A stretch of 64,000 bases of DNA, taken from assembly GCA_029259745.1 (NCBI GenBank), contig JAJDEO010000043.1, positions 1 through 64,000 on the forward strand, written 5' to 3'. Position 1 is the stretch's first letter; each line of letters starts with the position of its first letter. Below, one piece after another: positions 41,241 through 49,308 of this stretch. A program made the translations under genes and the position numbers. The notes under the pieces were generated by a model. It ran no database searches. It saw only the letters and a list, made by a program, of their open reading frames with translations, and was not told the DNA's origin. Source of the DNA: Planctomycetota bacterium (GTDB taxonomy: Bacteria > Planctomycetota > B15-G4).

Positions 41241-42464
41241 ATGGACCACGTCGTCTTCGTCGTCCCCTTCGTCTTCGAGACGTCGCTGCGATTCCTGCGC
41301 GCGGCGATCCGCCAGCCGGATCTGCACGTCTCGCTCATCAGTCAAGACCCGCTCGCACGGTTCGAGCCCGACCTCGTGCGGGGCCTCGATGCCCACTGGC
41401 AGGTCGCCGACGCCCTCTCGGCGCGCGATCTCATCGAGGGCGTGCGCGCGTTGCAGACGAAGCACGGCGTGCAGGTCGACTATTTGATCGGCGTGCTCGA
41501 GCAGCTTCAGACGCCCCTGGCCGAAGCTCGCGAGGCTCTCGGTATCCCCGGTCTGAGCGTCGAGGCGTCACACAACTTCCGCGACAAGTCCGTGATGAAG
41601 GACGCCTTGCGTCGCAACGACATCCCCTGCGCGCGCCACGCCCTCGCGACGACCGTCGACGAGGCGGTGGCTTTCATGGAGCAGCTCGGCGGACCCGTCG
41701 TCGCCAAGCCACCGGCCGGGGCAGGCGCCGTCAACACGTTCCGCGTCGACGACATCGGCCAGCTCCGCGAGGCGCTCGCCATCTCGCCGCCGCACCCCCA
41801 ACGGCCCGTGATGCTCGAGGAGTTCATCGTCGGACGCGAGTTCTCGTTCGACTCGGTCTCGATCAACGGTGAGATGGTCTGGTCGTCGATCAGCCACTAC
41901 TACCCCTCGCCGCTCGAGGTCGTCCGCGAGCCGTGGATCCAGTGGTGCGTCATGCTCCCCGCCGACGTCGACGGCCCCGAGTACGACGGGATCCGCGAGG
42001 CCGCACCGCGCGCCCTGAAAGCCCTCGGGCTCGACACGGGCCTCGCGCACATGGAGTGGTTCCGCCGCGACGACGGGTCGATCGCCATCAGCGAGGTCGG
42101 CGCGCGCCCGCCCGGCGCCCAGTTCACATCCCTGCTCAGCTACGCCCACGACACCGACATGTACGCAGCCTGGATCCGCCTCATGACGGGCAAGGGCTTC
42201 TCGTGCCCGCCACGCAAGGCGTCGGTCGGCGCGGCGTACCTGCGCGGGCAGGGACGCGGATCGGTCGTGGCCGTCCACGGGCTGAAGGAAGCGCAGGCCG
42301 AGCTCGGCGAGATCGTCGTCGACGTCAAGATCCCGAAGGTCGGACAGGCGCGCGCGAGCGGGTACGAAGGCGAGGGTTACGTCATCGTCCGCCACGAGCG
42401 CAGCGACGTCGTCGCCAACGCCCTTGAACGCATCATCCAACTCATCCGCGTCGAACTCGGTTGA
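41241..42464 (+). CDS. ATP-grasp ligase-like protein B
   Basis: A 407-residue ATP-grasp protein. The ATG at 41241 has AAGGAG 5 nt upstream. Motifs: DHVVFVVPFVFETSLRFLRA, RDKSVMKDALRRNDIPCARH, PVVAKPPAGAGAVNTFRVDD, LEEFIVGREFSFDSVSINGE and the metal-binding end HMEWFRRDDGSIAISEVGAR. It is a paralogue of A (38246) and C (42484). Gene C follows after 19 nt, so B and C are co-transcribed. Substrates are unknown: each paralogue may add a different residue, or they may form a complex. Related ATP-grasp proteins include peptide and amino-acid ligases. Confidence 0.88.
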   Translation: MDHVVFVVPFVFETSLRFLRAAIRQPDLHVSLISQDPLARFEPDLVRGLDAHWQVADALSARDLIEGVRALQTKHGVQVDYLIGVLEQLQTPLAEAREALGIPGLSVEASHNFRDKSVMKDALRRNDIPCARHALATTVDEAVAFMEQLGGPVVAKPPAGAGAVNTFRVDDIGQLREALAISPPHPQRPVMLEEFIVGREFSFDSVSINGEMVWSSISHYYPSPLEVVREPWIQWCVMLPADVDGPEYDGIREAAPRALKALGLDTGLAHMEWFRRDDGSIAISEVGARPPGAQFTSLLSYAHDTDMYAAWIRLMTGKGFSCPPRKASVGAAYLRGQGRGSVVAVHGLKEAQAELGEIVVDVKIPKVGQARASGYEGEGYVIVRHERSDVVANALERIIQLIRVELG

Positions 42465-42483
42465 CCACCTCACGAGACCCACG

Positions 42484-43707
42484 ATGAACGTCCTGTTCTT
42501 GTCGCCCGGCTACCCGATCGAGATGACGTGGTTCGCCGAAGGGCTCGCCGCGGTGGGTGCCAATGTCTTCGGCGTCGGCGAGGCGCCACCGGCCACGCTC
42601 GAGGCACGCTGCCGCGACGCACTCGCGGCGTATCTCCAGGTGCCGTCGCTCTGGAATGAGGAGGACGCCGTCGCGGCGATCGCCACCGAGGCGCGCAGCA
42701 AGGGCGTGCGTTTCGACCACGTCGTGAGCCTCTGGGAGCCACTCATGGTGCTCGCCGCCAAGCTGCGTGCGGCGCTCGGCGTCGCGGGCATGACGGTCGA
42801 GCAGACGCTGCCCTTCCGCGACAAGGAGACGATGAAGGACGTGCTCGACGCGGCCGGCATCCGCACGCCACGTCACGCGCGCTGCAACACGGCCTCCGAG
42901 TGCCGCGAGGCGGCCGAGGTCATCGGCTTCCCGTTGATCATCAAGCCCGTCGCGGGCGCCGGGTCGGCGGACACCTACCGCTGCGACGACAGCCAGGCGC
43001 TCGAAGATGCGCTCGCGCTCACCGGCCATGTCGGCGAGGTCTGCGTCGAGGAGTTCATCGACGGCCGCGAGTTCACGTTCGACACGATCTGCGCGCGCGG
43101 TGAGATCGTCTACTACAACGTCGCGATGTATCGCCCGCGCCCGCTCATCGCGCGCACGGTGCAGTGGGTCTCCCCGCAGACGATCTGCCTGCGCGACGTC
43201 GACGATCCCGAGTTGGCTGACGGATGCGCCATGGGCCGGGCCGTCATCGAGGCGCTCGGTTTCACCGACGGCTTCACGCACATGGAGTGGTATCTCACGG
43301 CCAAGGGCGAAACCGTCTTCGGCGAGATCGGAGCGCGCCCGGCCGGTGCGCGCACCGTCGACGTCATGAACTTCGCGAGCGACTGCGACCTCTACCGCGG
43401 CTGGGCGAATGCCATCTGCCACGGTGAACTCGGCTTCGACCTCGATCGCCGCTACAACGCGGCCTCGATCTGCAAGCGCGCCCAGGGCGAGGGACGGATC
43501 CACCGCATCGATGGTATGGCGTCACTCATGGCGCGCTATGGCGCACACGTCGCGCACGTCGAGTTGATGCCCGTCGGTGCCCACCGCCGAAACTGGAAGC
43601 AGACACTCCTTTCGGATGGACACCTCATCGTCCGCCATCCGAACCTCGGAGCATGCCTGGAGATCGCAGACGCGGTCGGCACCGACGTGCAACTCTACGC
43701 TGGCTGA
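42484..43707 (+). CDS. ATP-grasp ligase-like protein C
   Basis: A 407-residue ATP-grasp protein, identical in length to B. Seen: NVLFLSPGYPIEMTWFAEGL, RDKETMKDVLDAAGIRTPRH, PLIIKPVAGAGSADTYRCDD, VEEFIDGREFTFDTICARGE, HMEWYLTAKGETVFGEIGAR. The N-terminus (PGYPIEMTWFAEGLAAVGA) is closer to A (AFPFNQREFVRGLVNAGA) than to B. It lies 19 nt after B on the same strand. The ATG at 42484 is chosen because it starts the conserved Rossmann-like strand. Product unknown. Confidence 0.88.
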   Translation: MNVLFLSPGYPIEMTWFAEGLAAVGANVFGVGEAPPATLEARCRDALAAYLQVPSLWNEEDAVAAIATEARSKGVRFDHVVSLWEPLMVLAAKLRAALGVAGMTVEQTLPFRDKETMKDVLDAAGIRTPRHARCNTASECREAAEVIGFPLIIKPVAGAGSADTYRCDDSQALEDALALTGHVGEVCVEEFIDGREFTFDTICARGEIVYYNVAMYRPRPLIARTVQWVSPQTICLRDVDDPELADGCAMGRAVIEALGFTDGFTHMEWYLTAKGETVFGEIGARPAGARTVDVMNFASDCDLYRGWANAICHGELGFDLDRRYNAASICKRAQGEGRIHRIDGMASLMARYGAHVAHVELMPVGAHRRNWKQTLLSDGHLIVRHPNLGACLEIADAVGTDVQLYAG

Positions 43708-43730
43708 TCGTCGGGCGTCGGTCGTTGGCG

Positions 43731-44216
43731 TCAGCTGCGCGTGATGATGAAGTAGAAGCGACCTGCCTCGAACTTCTGGAAACCTCCGGTCGTCAAGTTC
43801 CCGTCGTCGACGATCGCGTCGATCTTCGCCATATAGGCATCCGACTTCGGTGTGTCCGTCAGGAAGTGCACTCCGAGGGCCGACTCGACATCCGTGAAGC
43901 TGTCGGTGTCCCAAACGCCGCCGACGGGCGTCGACTGCACCCAGTCGAGCGTGTTGATGTAGGACGCAAAGCCATCGGGAACTTCACCCGAAGCGCCGTC
44001 TTCGAGAACGCTCCCTTCCTTGGCTTCGTACAGAACGGCGGCATCGATGTAGATGCGCAGCTCATGTGCGAACGCCGTCTGGGCGGCTTCCGTCGACGTG
44101 TTGTTGTACGAAGGGATCACGATCCCGGCGAGAATGCCGAGGATGATGACCACGATCAGGAGCTCGACGAGCGTGAAGCCGCGGTGTGAGCGCCCGCTGA
44201 TATTGAGGCGTGACAT
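43731..44216 (-). CDS. Type II secretion/pilin-like pseudopilin
   Basis: A 161-residue protein with a class III signal: HRGFTLVELLIVVIILGILAG, cleavage after Gly13, Phe14 as the new methylated N-terminus and Glu18 at +5. The hydrophobic helix continues to IVIPSYNNTSTEAAQTAF. The C-terminal globular part is typical of the short DUF1559-free GspG-like pseudopilins. It would be handled by prepilin peptidase and assembled into a pseudopilus; no other secretion genes are nearby. It is on the minus strand inside the otherwise plus-strand ATP-grasp/esterase cluster, which suggests later insertion. Confidence 0.9.
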   Translation of the reverse strand: MSRLNISGRSHRGFTLVELLIVVIILGILAGIVIPSYNNTSTEAAQTAFAHELRIYIDAAVLYEAKEGSVLEDGASGEVPDGFASYINTLDWVQSTPVGGVWDTDSFTDVESALGVHFLTDTPKSDAYMAKIDAIVDDGNLTTGGFQKFEAGRFYFIITRS

Positions 44217-44435
44217 GTTGATGATCCTGTCGGGAAGGACACGCTCGGTATCGACGTCGGCGATTCACAACGTGAGGAGCAACACCGAGAGATCGCCCCG
44301 ATTCGGGACGCGGCGCGCGGCGGCACTCCACTTCCGGTGCCAGTTTTGCGCTGCGCAAGGCCCGCCAGGTCGTGGAGGTCGCCGCTGTGGGCGGCTACAC
44401 TCCTCGACCGCTTCGCCACCTCGGATGCCCTTGCC

Positions 44436-45455
44436 ATGGTTCGCGCCACCCTCCTCGGGCCCCAGCGCCACGTGACCACCATCGGGTCGGTCGCGTCGGA
44501 GCTCGGTTGGCGCGGTCCCGTGGCCACGATCACGGCTGGATGGGAGGAGCGCGAGGACGAAGACGACGAGCTCGTCGAGGCGCTCGGCCTGCCCGCCCAC
44601 AACCTGCGCCTCTTCGCGCGCGCCGAGAGTGTCTTCGCCGAGGACCCCGAGCTGCTCGCCGCCCTGCGCGAGCGCCACGACCGCCTGCGCGCCCTCCGGC
44701 GCCTCTACCGTCAACGCCTGCGCCACGCCCTCGACGCCGCGCGCGAGCTGTTCGTCAGCGACCGGCGGGCCGGCAACCGGCCCATCACGGTCCCGGTGCG
44801 CGACCACACCACCGACGATGAGATCCCGGGCGTCGAACGTCTCGAATGGTCGGACCCGACGATTCTCGAGCCGGCACAGACGGACGCGATGCGCGCCGTC
44901 ACGGAGCTCGACCGCCACCACCTCCGACGTGTCGCCGAGGTCTACCACGCTTTTGAGAACAACGTCCGCCCCGCCGAGCGACGCTCCGTGCGACGTGAGC
45001 GCGAGGCCATCGCGCGCGAACTCGCCCCGTGCGATGCCGTCGCGATTGCGGGCGGACATGTCACGGTCCTGCTCAATCGCCTGCGCCTCTTCGGCATCGC
45101 GTCGCTGCTCGTCAGGCGCCCCGTGATGGCGTGGTCGGCCGGCGCGATGGCGCTCACGGATCACGTTGTCCTCTTCCACGACACCCCGCCGCAGGGCAAG
45201 GGCAACCCCGAGATGTTCGAGCCGGGCCTGGGCCTGTGCCCCGACGTCGTCGCCCTGCCGCACGCCAGCAAGCGCCTCGTCCTCGACGACCCGGTGCGCG
45301 TCTCGCTGCTCGCGCGCCGCTTCGCCCCCGCGCGCTGCGTCGCCCTCGATGCCGGCAGTCGCATCGACTGGGATGGCGAGCGCTGGCACGGACACTCCTC
45401 GACGATGGCACTGTCGCGTGACGGCGAAGTCGTTCCCGTCTCGACGTGCTGGTGA
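44436..45455 (+). CDS. Cyanophycinase/peptidase E-like protein
   Basis: A 339-residue protein of the class I glutamine amidotransferase-like fold. The N-terminus (ATLLGPQRHVTTIGSVAS, VATITAGWEEREDEDDELVE) is followed by a long charged helical insert, then AVAIAGGHVTVLLNRLRLFG, the nucleophile elbow AWSAGAMALTD (Ser234), and GLGLCPDVVALPHASKR with His276 in the place of the S51 catalytic His. This is the core of peptidase E and cyanophycinase. S51 enzymes cut after Asp, including isoaspartyl/beta-Asp bonds. The insert sets it apart from both known members. It is 13 nt before the esterase gene, so likely co-transcribed. The start at 44436 gives the conserved N-terminus. Confidence 0.72.
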   Translation: MVRATLLGPQRHVTTIGSVASELGWRGPVATITAGWEEREDEDDELVEALGLPAHNLRLFARAESVFAEDPELLAALRERHDRLRALRRLYRQRLRHALDAARELFVSDRRAGNRPITVPVRDHTTDDEIPGVERLEWSDPTILEPAQTDAMRAVTELDRHHLRRVAEVYHAFENNVRPAERRSVRREREAIARELAPCDAVAIAGGHVTVLLNRLRLFGIASLLVRRPVMAWSAGAMALTDHVVLFHDTPPQGKGNPEMFEPGLGLCPDVVALPHASKRLVLDDPVRVSLLARRFAPARCVALDAGSRIDWDGERWHGHSSTMALSRDGEVVPVSTCW

Positions 45456-45468
45456 CAGGGCCAAGACG

Positions 45469-46635
45469 ATGACGCCAACAACCACTCGCGAGCCGAGTCG
45501 ACAACCCGCGATCGAAGCACTGCTGGCAGACGGAACGCCCACGCGCGAGCAGGTCGACGCGTTCATCGCCGAGCACACCTTCCCGCTCGTCGAAGGCGCG
45601 CAGGTCACCTTCATGTACCGCGGCGAAGCCAGCGCGGTGTCACTGCAACACTGGATCTACGGCCTCGAGTCGTCGAAGCAGTTCACGCGCATCAAAGGCA
45701 CCGACGTCTGGTACATCGTCTTCACGATGCGGCGCGAGTCGCGTGTCGAGTACAAGTTTCTCGTCGAGCACGGCGACCGTCGCGAACTCGTGCGCGACCC
45801 GTTCAACGATCAGCTCGCTCACGACCCGTTCGGCGCCAACTCGGTTTGCCACACCGATCGCTACGCCGTGCCAGACTGGTCCCTGCCCGACCCCGAGGCC
45901 CGCCCGGGCGTGATCGAGGAGCGCATCGTCGCGAGCGAGGCCTTCGGTGAGACGCGTCGCTTCCAGGTCTACCTGCCGGCACGCTACCGAACGACGCGCC
46001 GTTACCCGCTGCTCGTCGCGCACGACGGATCCGACTACCTGCGTTTCTCTTCGCTGAAGACGGTGCTCGACAACCTGATCCATCGGCTCGAGATCCCGCC
46101 GATGATCGTCGCGCTGTCCGACCCGTCCGACCGCCTCGTCGAGTACGCGCACGACGAGCGCCACGACCGCCACATCGCGACCGAGATCGTGCCCGCGATG
46201 ACGTCGCTGTACTCGATCGTCGACGCGCCGGGCGCGCGCGGTCTCGTCGGCGCGAGCTTCGGTGCCGTCGCCGCGCTGTCGACTGCTACACGCTATCCCG
46301 GCGTCTTCGGGCGCCTCTTCCTGCAGTCGGGCTCGTTCGCCTTCACGGACATCGGCACCTCGAAGCGCGGCCCGCTCTTCGAGCCCGTCGTCGACTTCGT
46401 CAATGCCTTCCGCGACGACCCCGTCAAGCCGGCCGAGCGCGTTGCGATGTGCTGCGGGATCTACGAGTCGCTGATCTACGAAAACCGCTCGATGGTGCCC
46501 GTCCTCCAGAGCACCGGCGCCGAGGTGCGCTTCTTCGAGGCGCGCGACAGTCACAACTGGGAGAACTGGCGCGACCGGATGCGCGAAGGTCTTTCGTGGC
46601 TGTTCCCGGGGCCTTTGTGGATGATCTACGAGTGA
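45469..46635 (+). CDS. Esterase with N-terminal glycogen-binding-like module
   Basis: A 388-residue protein. Residues about 40-130 form an E-set/CBM48-like domain (VTFMYRGEASAVSLQHWIYG, VWYIVFTMRRESRVEYKFLV, then RDPFNDQLAHDPFG), as in glycogen-branching enzymes and AMPK-beta. From about 150 an esterase D/enterochelin-esterase fold follows: VYLPARYRTTRRYPLLVAHDG, LVGASFGAVAALSTATRYP (Ser263) and ARDSHNWENWRDRM with the catalytic His. It should hydrolyse an ester, perhaps on a glucan-bound substrate. It follows the S51-like gene by 13 nt and precedes ATP-grasp D by 91 nt. Enterochelin esterase (Fes) is the closest named relative, but no siderophore genes are present. Confidence 0.82.
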   Translation: MTPTTTREPSRQPAIEALLADGTPTREQVDAFIAEHTFPLVEGAQVTFMYRGEASAVSLQHWIYGLESSKQFTRIKGTDVWYIVFTMRRESRVEYKFLVEHGDRRELVRDPFNDQLAHDPFGANSVCHTDRYAVPDWSLPDPEARPGVIEERIVASEAFGETRRFQVYLPARYRTTRRYPLLVAHDGSDYLRFSSLKTVLDNLIHRLEIPPMIVALSDPSDRLVEYAHDERHDRHIATEIVPAMTSLYSIVDAPGARGLVGASFGAVAALSTATRYPGVFGRLFLQSGSFAFTDIGTSKRGPLFEPVVDFVNAFRDDPVKPAERVAMCCGIYESLIYENRSMVPVLQSTGAEVRFFEARDSHNWENWRDRMREGLSWLFPGPLWMIYE

Positions 46636-46726
46636 GCCTGGACGTCCCGCGACGATCGCCTGCCACGTGCAGCGATCGTGGGTGAGCAGGCCGAGTTCGA
46701 CCTCTCCCCCTCCGAGGAACTCCACC

Positions 46727-47983
46727 GTGCCTGCAAACACTCGCATGATCGGCCTGTCCCTGGGCGCCGACCTCTGCTGGCCTCTGTGCTTCGAGCAGAT
46801 CCTGCGCGACCTCGACCCGACCGTGAAGATCGGCAAGGAGACGATCCGGTTCGAAGTCGAACGCACGTCGATCGAGCCCTACGACCTGCGCCAGCCCGTG
46901 AAGTACGACGTGCTGCTCGACCGAGTCACGCACTGGTATCACACGAGCCGCGAGTGGATCAAAAAGGCGCTCCTGCTCGACGACATGTACGTGCTGAACA
47001 ACCCGTGGTCGCTGCAGTCGATGGAGAAGCAGACCACCTACGCGGCGATGATGCGTCTCGGCCTGCCCGTGCCCGACACGTGGATGGTGCCGCCGAAGGA
47101 GTACGCGGAGAGCGACGATCTCGACCCGACGCTGCAACGCTACGCGAAGATGTTCGACCTCGGTGAGGTCGGGCGCGCGCTCGGCTACCCGATGTTCATG
47201 AAGCCGTACGATGGCGGCGCGTGGAAGGGTGTCAGCCGCATCGACAACGAAGAAGAGCTCATCGCGGCCTACGACAAGAGTGGCAAGTTCGTCATGCACC
47301 TGCAGCGCGCCGTGCACCCGCACGACATGTTCGTGCGCTGCGTCGGCATCGGCCCGCAGCTGCGACTCGTCGACTACGACCCCGGCGCGCCGCTCCACGA
47401 GCGCTACCGCGTCGACGCACCCGGCATCTCCGCAAGCGAGAAGCGCCTGATCGAGAACATGACGCTCACGATCAACACGTTCTTCGGATGGGACTTCAAC
47501 TCCTGCGAGGCCCTGCGCGGAGCCGACGGCGTCTGGGCCCCGATCGACTTCGCGAACGGCTGCCCGGATTCGCAGGTGACGAGCCTGCACTACCACTTTC
47601 CGTGGCTCGTCCTCTCGAAGCTCCGCTGGGCGCTGTTCTGCGCCGCGACGAAGCGCAAGATGCGCCTGACGCTCGACTGGCAGCCGTACTTCGACGCGGC
47701 CGACAAGCACGCCGACGCGCCGCTCGCGGACAAGCTCGAGGCCTACGGCGCGATCGCGCGCGAACGCCTCGACGTCGAGCGCTTCGAGGAGTTCTGCGAC
47801 AAGCACCTCTCCCGCCTCGACGAGGTCGCGCTCGACTACTTCGGCTCCGATCGCGCACGTGGCGCCATCCGCCAGAAGGTCACAGCGCTGTTCCCCGAAC
47901 ACGAGATCGACGAGTTCACCGAGCACTTCTGGCAGCGCATCCAGGCGTGGCGCGCCGACCAGGGAGCCGCGGCAACGGCGTGA
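46727..47983 (+). CDS. Divergent ATP-grasp protein D
   Basis: A 418-residue protein with an ATP-grasp core unlike A-C. Seen: GLSLGADLCWPLCFEQILRD, SMEKQTTYAAMMRLGLPVPD, ALGYPMFMKPYDGGAWKGVS (ATP-binding Lys and Gly loop), HLQRAVHPHDMFVRCVGIG and SCEALRGADGVWAPIDFANG with the metal-binding acidic and Asn residues. A helical C-terminus (DVERFEEFCDKHLSRLDEVA) follows. The GTG at 46727 has GAGG about 9 nt upstream; an ATG at 46745 is an alternative. It is the fourth ligase-like gene of the cluster, on the same strand as the two esterases. Confidence 0.8.
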   Translation: MPANTRMIGLSLGADLCWPLCFEQILRDLDPTVKIGKETIRFEVERTSIEPYDLRQPVKYDVLLDRVTHWYHTSREWIKKALLLDDMYVLNNPWSLQSMEKQTTYAAMMRLGLPVPDTWMVPPKEYAESDDLDPTLQRYAKMFDLGEVGRALGYPMFMKPYDGGAWKGVSRIDNEEELIAAYDKSGKFVMHLQRAVHPHDMFVRCVGIGPQLRLVDYDPGAPLHERYRVDAPGISASEKRLIENMTLTINTFFGWDFNSCEALRGADGVWAPIDFANGCPDSQVTSLHYHFPWLVLSKLRWALFCAATKRKMRLTLDWQPYFDAADKHADAPLADKLEAYGAIARERLDVERFEEFCDKHLSRLDEVALDYFGSDRARGAIRQKVTALFPEHEIDEFTEHFWQRIQAWRADQGAAATA

Positions 47984-48376
47984 CGAGATCGCGCTCGGCC
48001 CGGCGTGGCTGCCGTCGCGCTCGGAGCTCGCCCGCGGAGCTCGTCACGACCTCGCTCGCCGTCACGGATGCCGAGCACACACCTCGAACGCGCCGAGGCC
48101 GCCGTCGACGTCCGTCCTCGTCATGCGCCACGGGGCCGCGCGTCTTCGGCGCAGGACGGGCGTTCGAGCGTTCCCGCCGGGGCACTCAACCACGGCATCG
48201 ACGCACACGGCGACCCCGGCCGGTCGGACTCCGCCAAGGCCCGCCACGGCCGCCTGAGCCGCGCTCATCCGCTGACCTCGGCCGACTCCCCTTGCCCCAC
48301 CACGCGATCTCGTGGCATCTTTCCCGTGTCGACGCGCCCCCGTCGCCGACAGCCGCCCCCCTGTGGAACCGCTCCC
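47984..48376. other. 393-nt stretch without a supported gene
   Basis: No frame on either strand gives a recognisable protein and codon composition is unlike neighbouring genes (Arg/Ser/Pro-rich in all frames). It probably holds the promoter and untranslated leader of the esterase at 48377, or an N-terminal extension of that gene if translation starts at 48323 or earlier. Confidence 0.4.
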
Positions 48377-49108
48377 TTGAAGCAAAGTCATCGCTGGCAC
48401 TCGCCCCGCCTCGACCAAGAGATCCTGTTCTGCCGTTGGGGACACTTCGGACACCCCGTGCTCGTCTTCCCGACGGCCGGCGGCGACGCCGAGGAGATCG
48501 AGCGCATGCTCATGATCAAGGTGCTCACGCCGCTCATCGAGCAGGGACGCATCAAGGTCTACTCCGTCGATTCGGTCGCCGCTCGCAACTGGGGCGACAC
48601 CGCCGTTCCGGGACCGTACAAAGCGCGCCTGCAGAACGCCTACGACGAGTTCATCGCCGATGAAGTCATCCCGGCGATCCGCCGCGATTGTGACGATGAC
48701 GAGATCTCGATCACGGTGGCCGGCGCGTCGATCGGCGCCTTCAACGCCATGGCGACGCTCTGCCGTCACCCCGACGCCGTCGAGCGCGCGATCTGCATGA
48801 GTGGCACGTACGACGTCCACCGCTTCATGAAGGGCCTCGAGCTGCCCAACAAGGACTACCACTTCGCCTCGCCGCTGAACTTCCTGCCCTATCTCGAGGG
48901 CGGCCCGCAGCTCGAGCGTCTGCGCGAACGCCAGGCGATCATGTGCCACGGCGGCGGTCGCTGGGAAGATCCCGAGCAAGACTGGCAGATGGCCGCCGTC
49001 CTCGGCTCGAAAGGCGTGCCGAACCGCGTCGATCCGTGGGGTGAGGGCTACGACCACGACTGGCCGACCTGGCGCGCGATGCTTCCGAAGTACCTCGAAG
49101 AGCTTTGA
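48377..49108 (+). CDS. Esterase/alpha-beta hydrolase, second esterase of the cluster
   Basis: A 243-residue hydrolase of the esterase D fold. Motifs: FCRWGHFGHPVLVFPTAGGD, VYSVDSVAARNWGDTA, VAGASIGAFNAMATLCRHPD (nucleophile Ser in GASIG), ICMSGTYDVHRFMKG and GEGYDHDWPTWRAMLP with the likely catalytic His. It is related to the hydrolase part of 45469-46635 but lacks the N-terminal module. The start is uncertain: TTG at 48377 fits the conserved region, while GTG at 48323 would add 18 residues. It ends the plus-strand part of the ATP-grasp/esterase cluster. Confidence 0.82.
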   Translation: MKQSHRWHSPRLDQEILFCRWGHFGHPVLVFPTAGGDAEEIERMLMIKVLTPLIEQGRIKVYSVDSVAARNWGDTAVPGPYKARLQNAYDEFIADEVIPAIRRDCDDDEISITVAGASIGAFNAMATLCRHPDAVERAICMSGTYDVHRFMKGLELPNKDYHFASPLNFLPYLEGGPQLERLRERQAIMCHGGGRWEDPEQDWQMAAVLGSKGVPNRVDPWGEGYDHDWPTWRAMLPKYLEEL

Positions 49109-49308
49109 TTCGAGGCCGGTTTTGGCGATCGACGTCGGATTTCGCAGACGAGCTCCGTCTCTTGAGGCTTCCGGAGTCGCGCCGGGCAGGCGCGCTGGTA
49201 CCCATCGTCCGACCGAGCTAGCCTGACGGGCTGCACGATCGGTCGTCTCGGCCCTTGCCCAGCGATCGCTCCCTCGCCCACCAACTCGTCCCCACCGAGT
49301 GCTCTGTC

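Noticed and set aside
45469..46635. Enterochelin (siderophore) esterase function
   Set aside because: The fold is related, but no siderophore synthesis or uptake gene is near, and the glgA/ATP-grasp context points elsewhere.
48116..48257. Stretch reading VMRHGAARLRR, resembling the start of SixA-type histidine phosphatases
   Set aside because: Only the RHG motif matches; the following residues are low-complexity Pro/Thr/Arg and the frame closes soon after.
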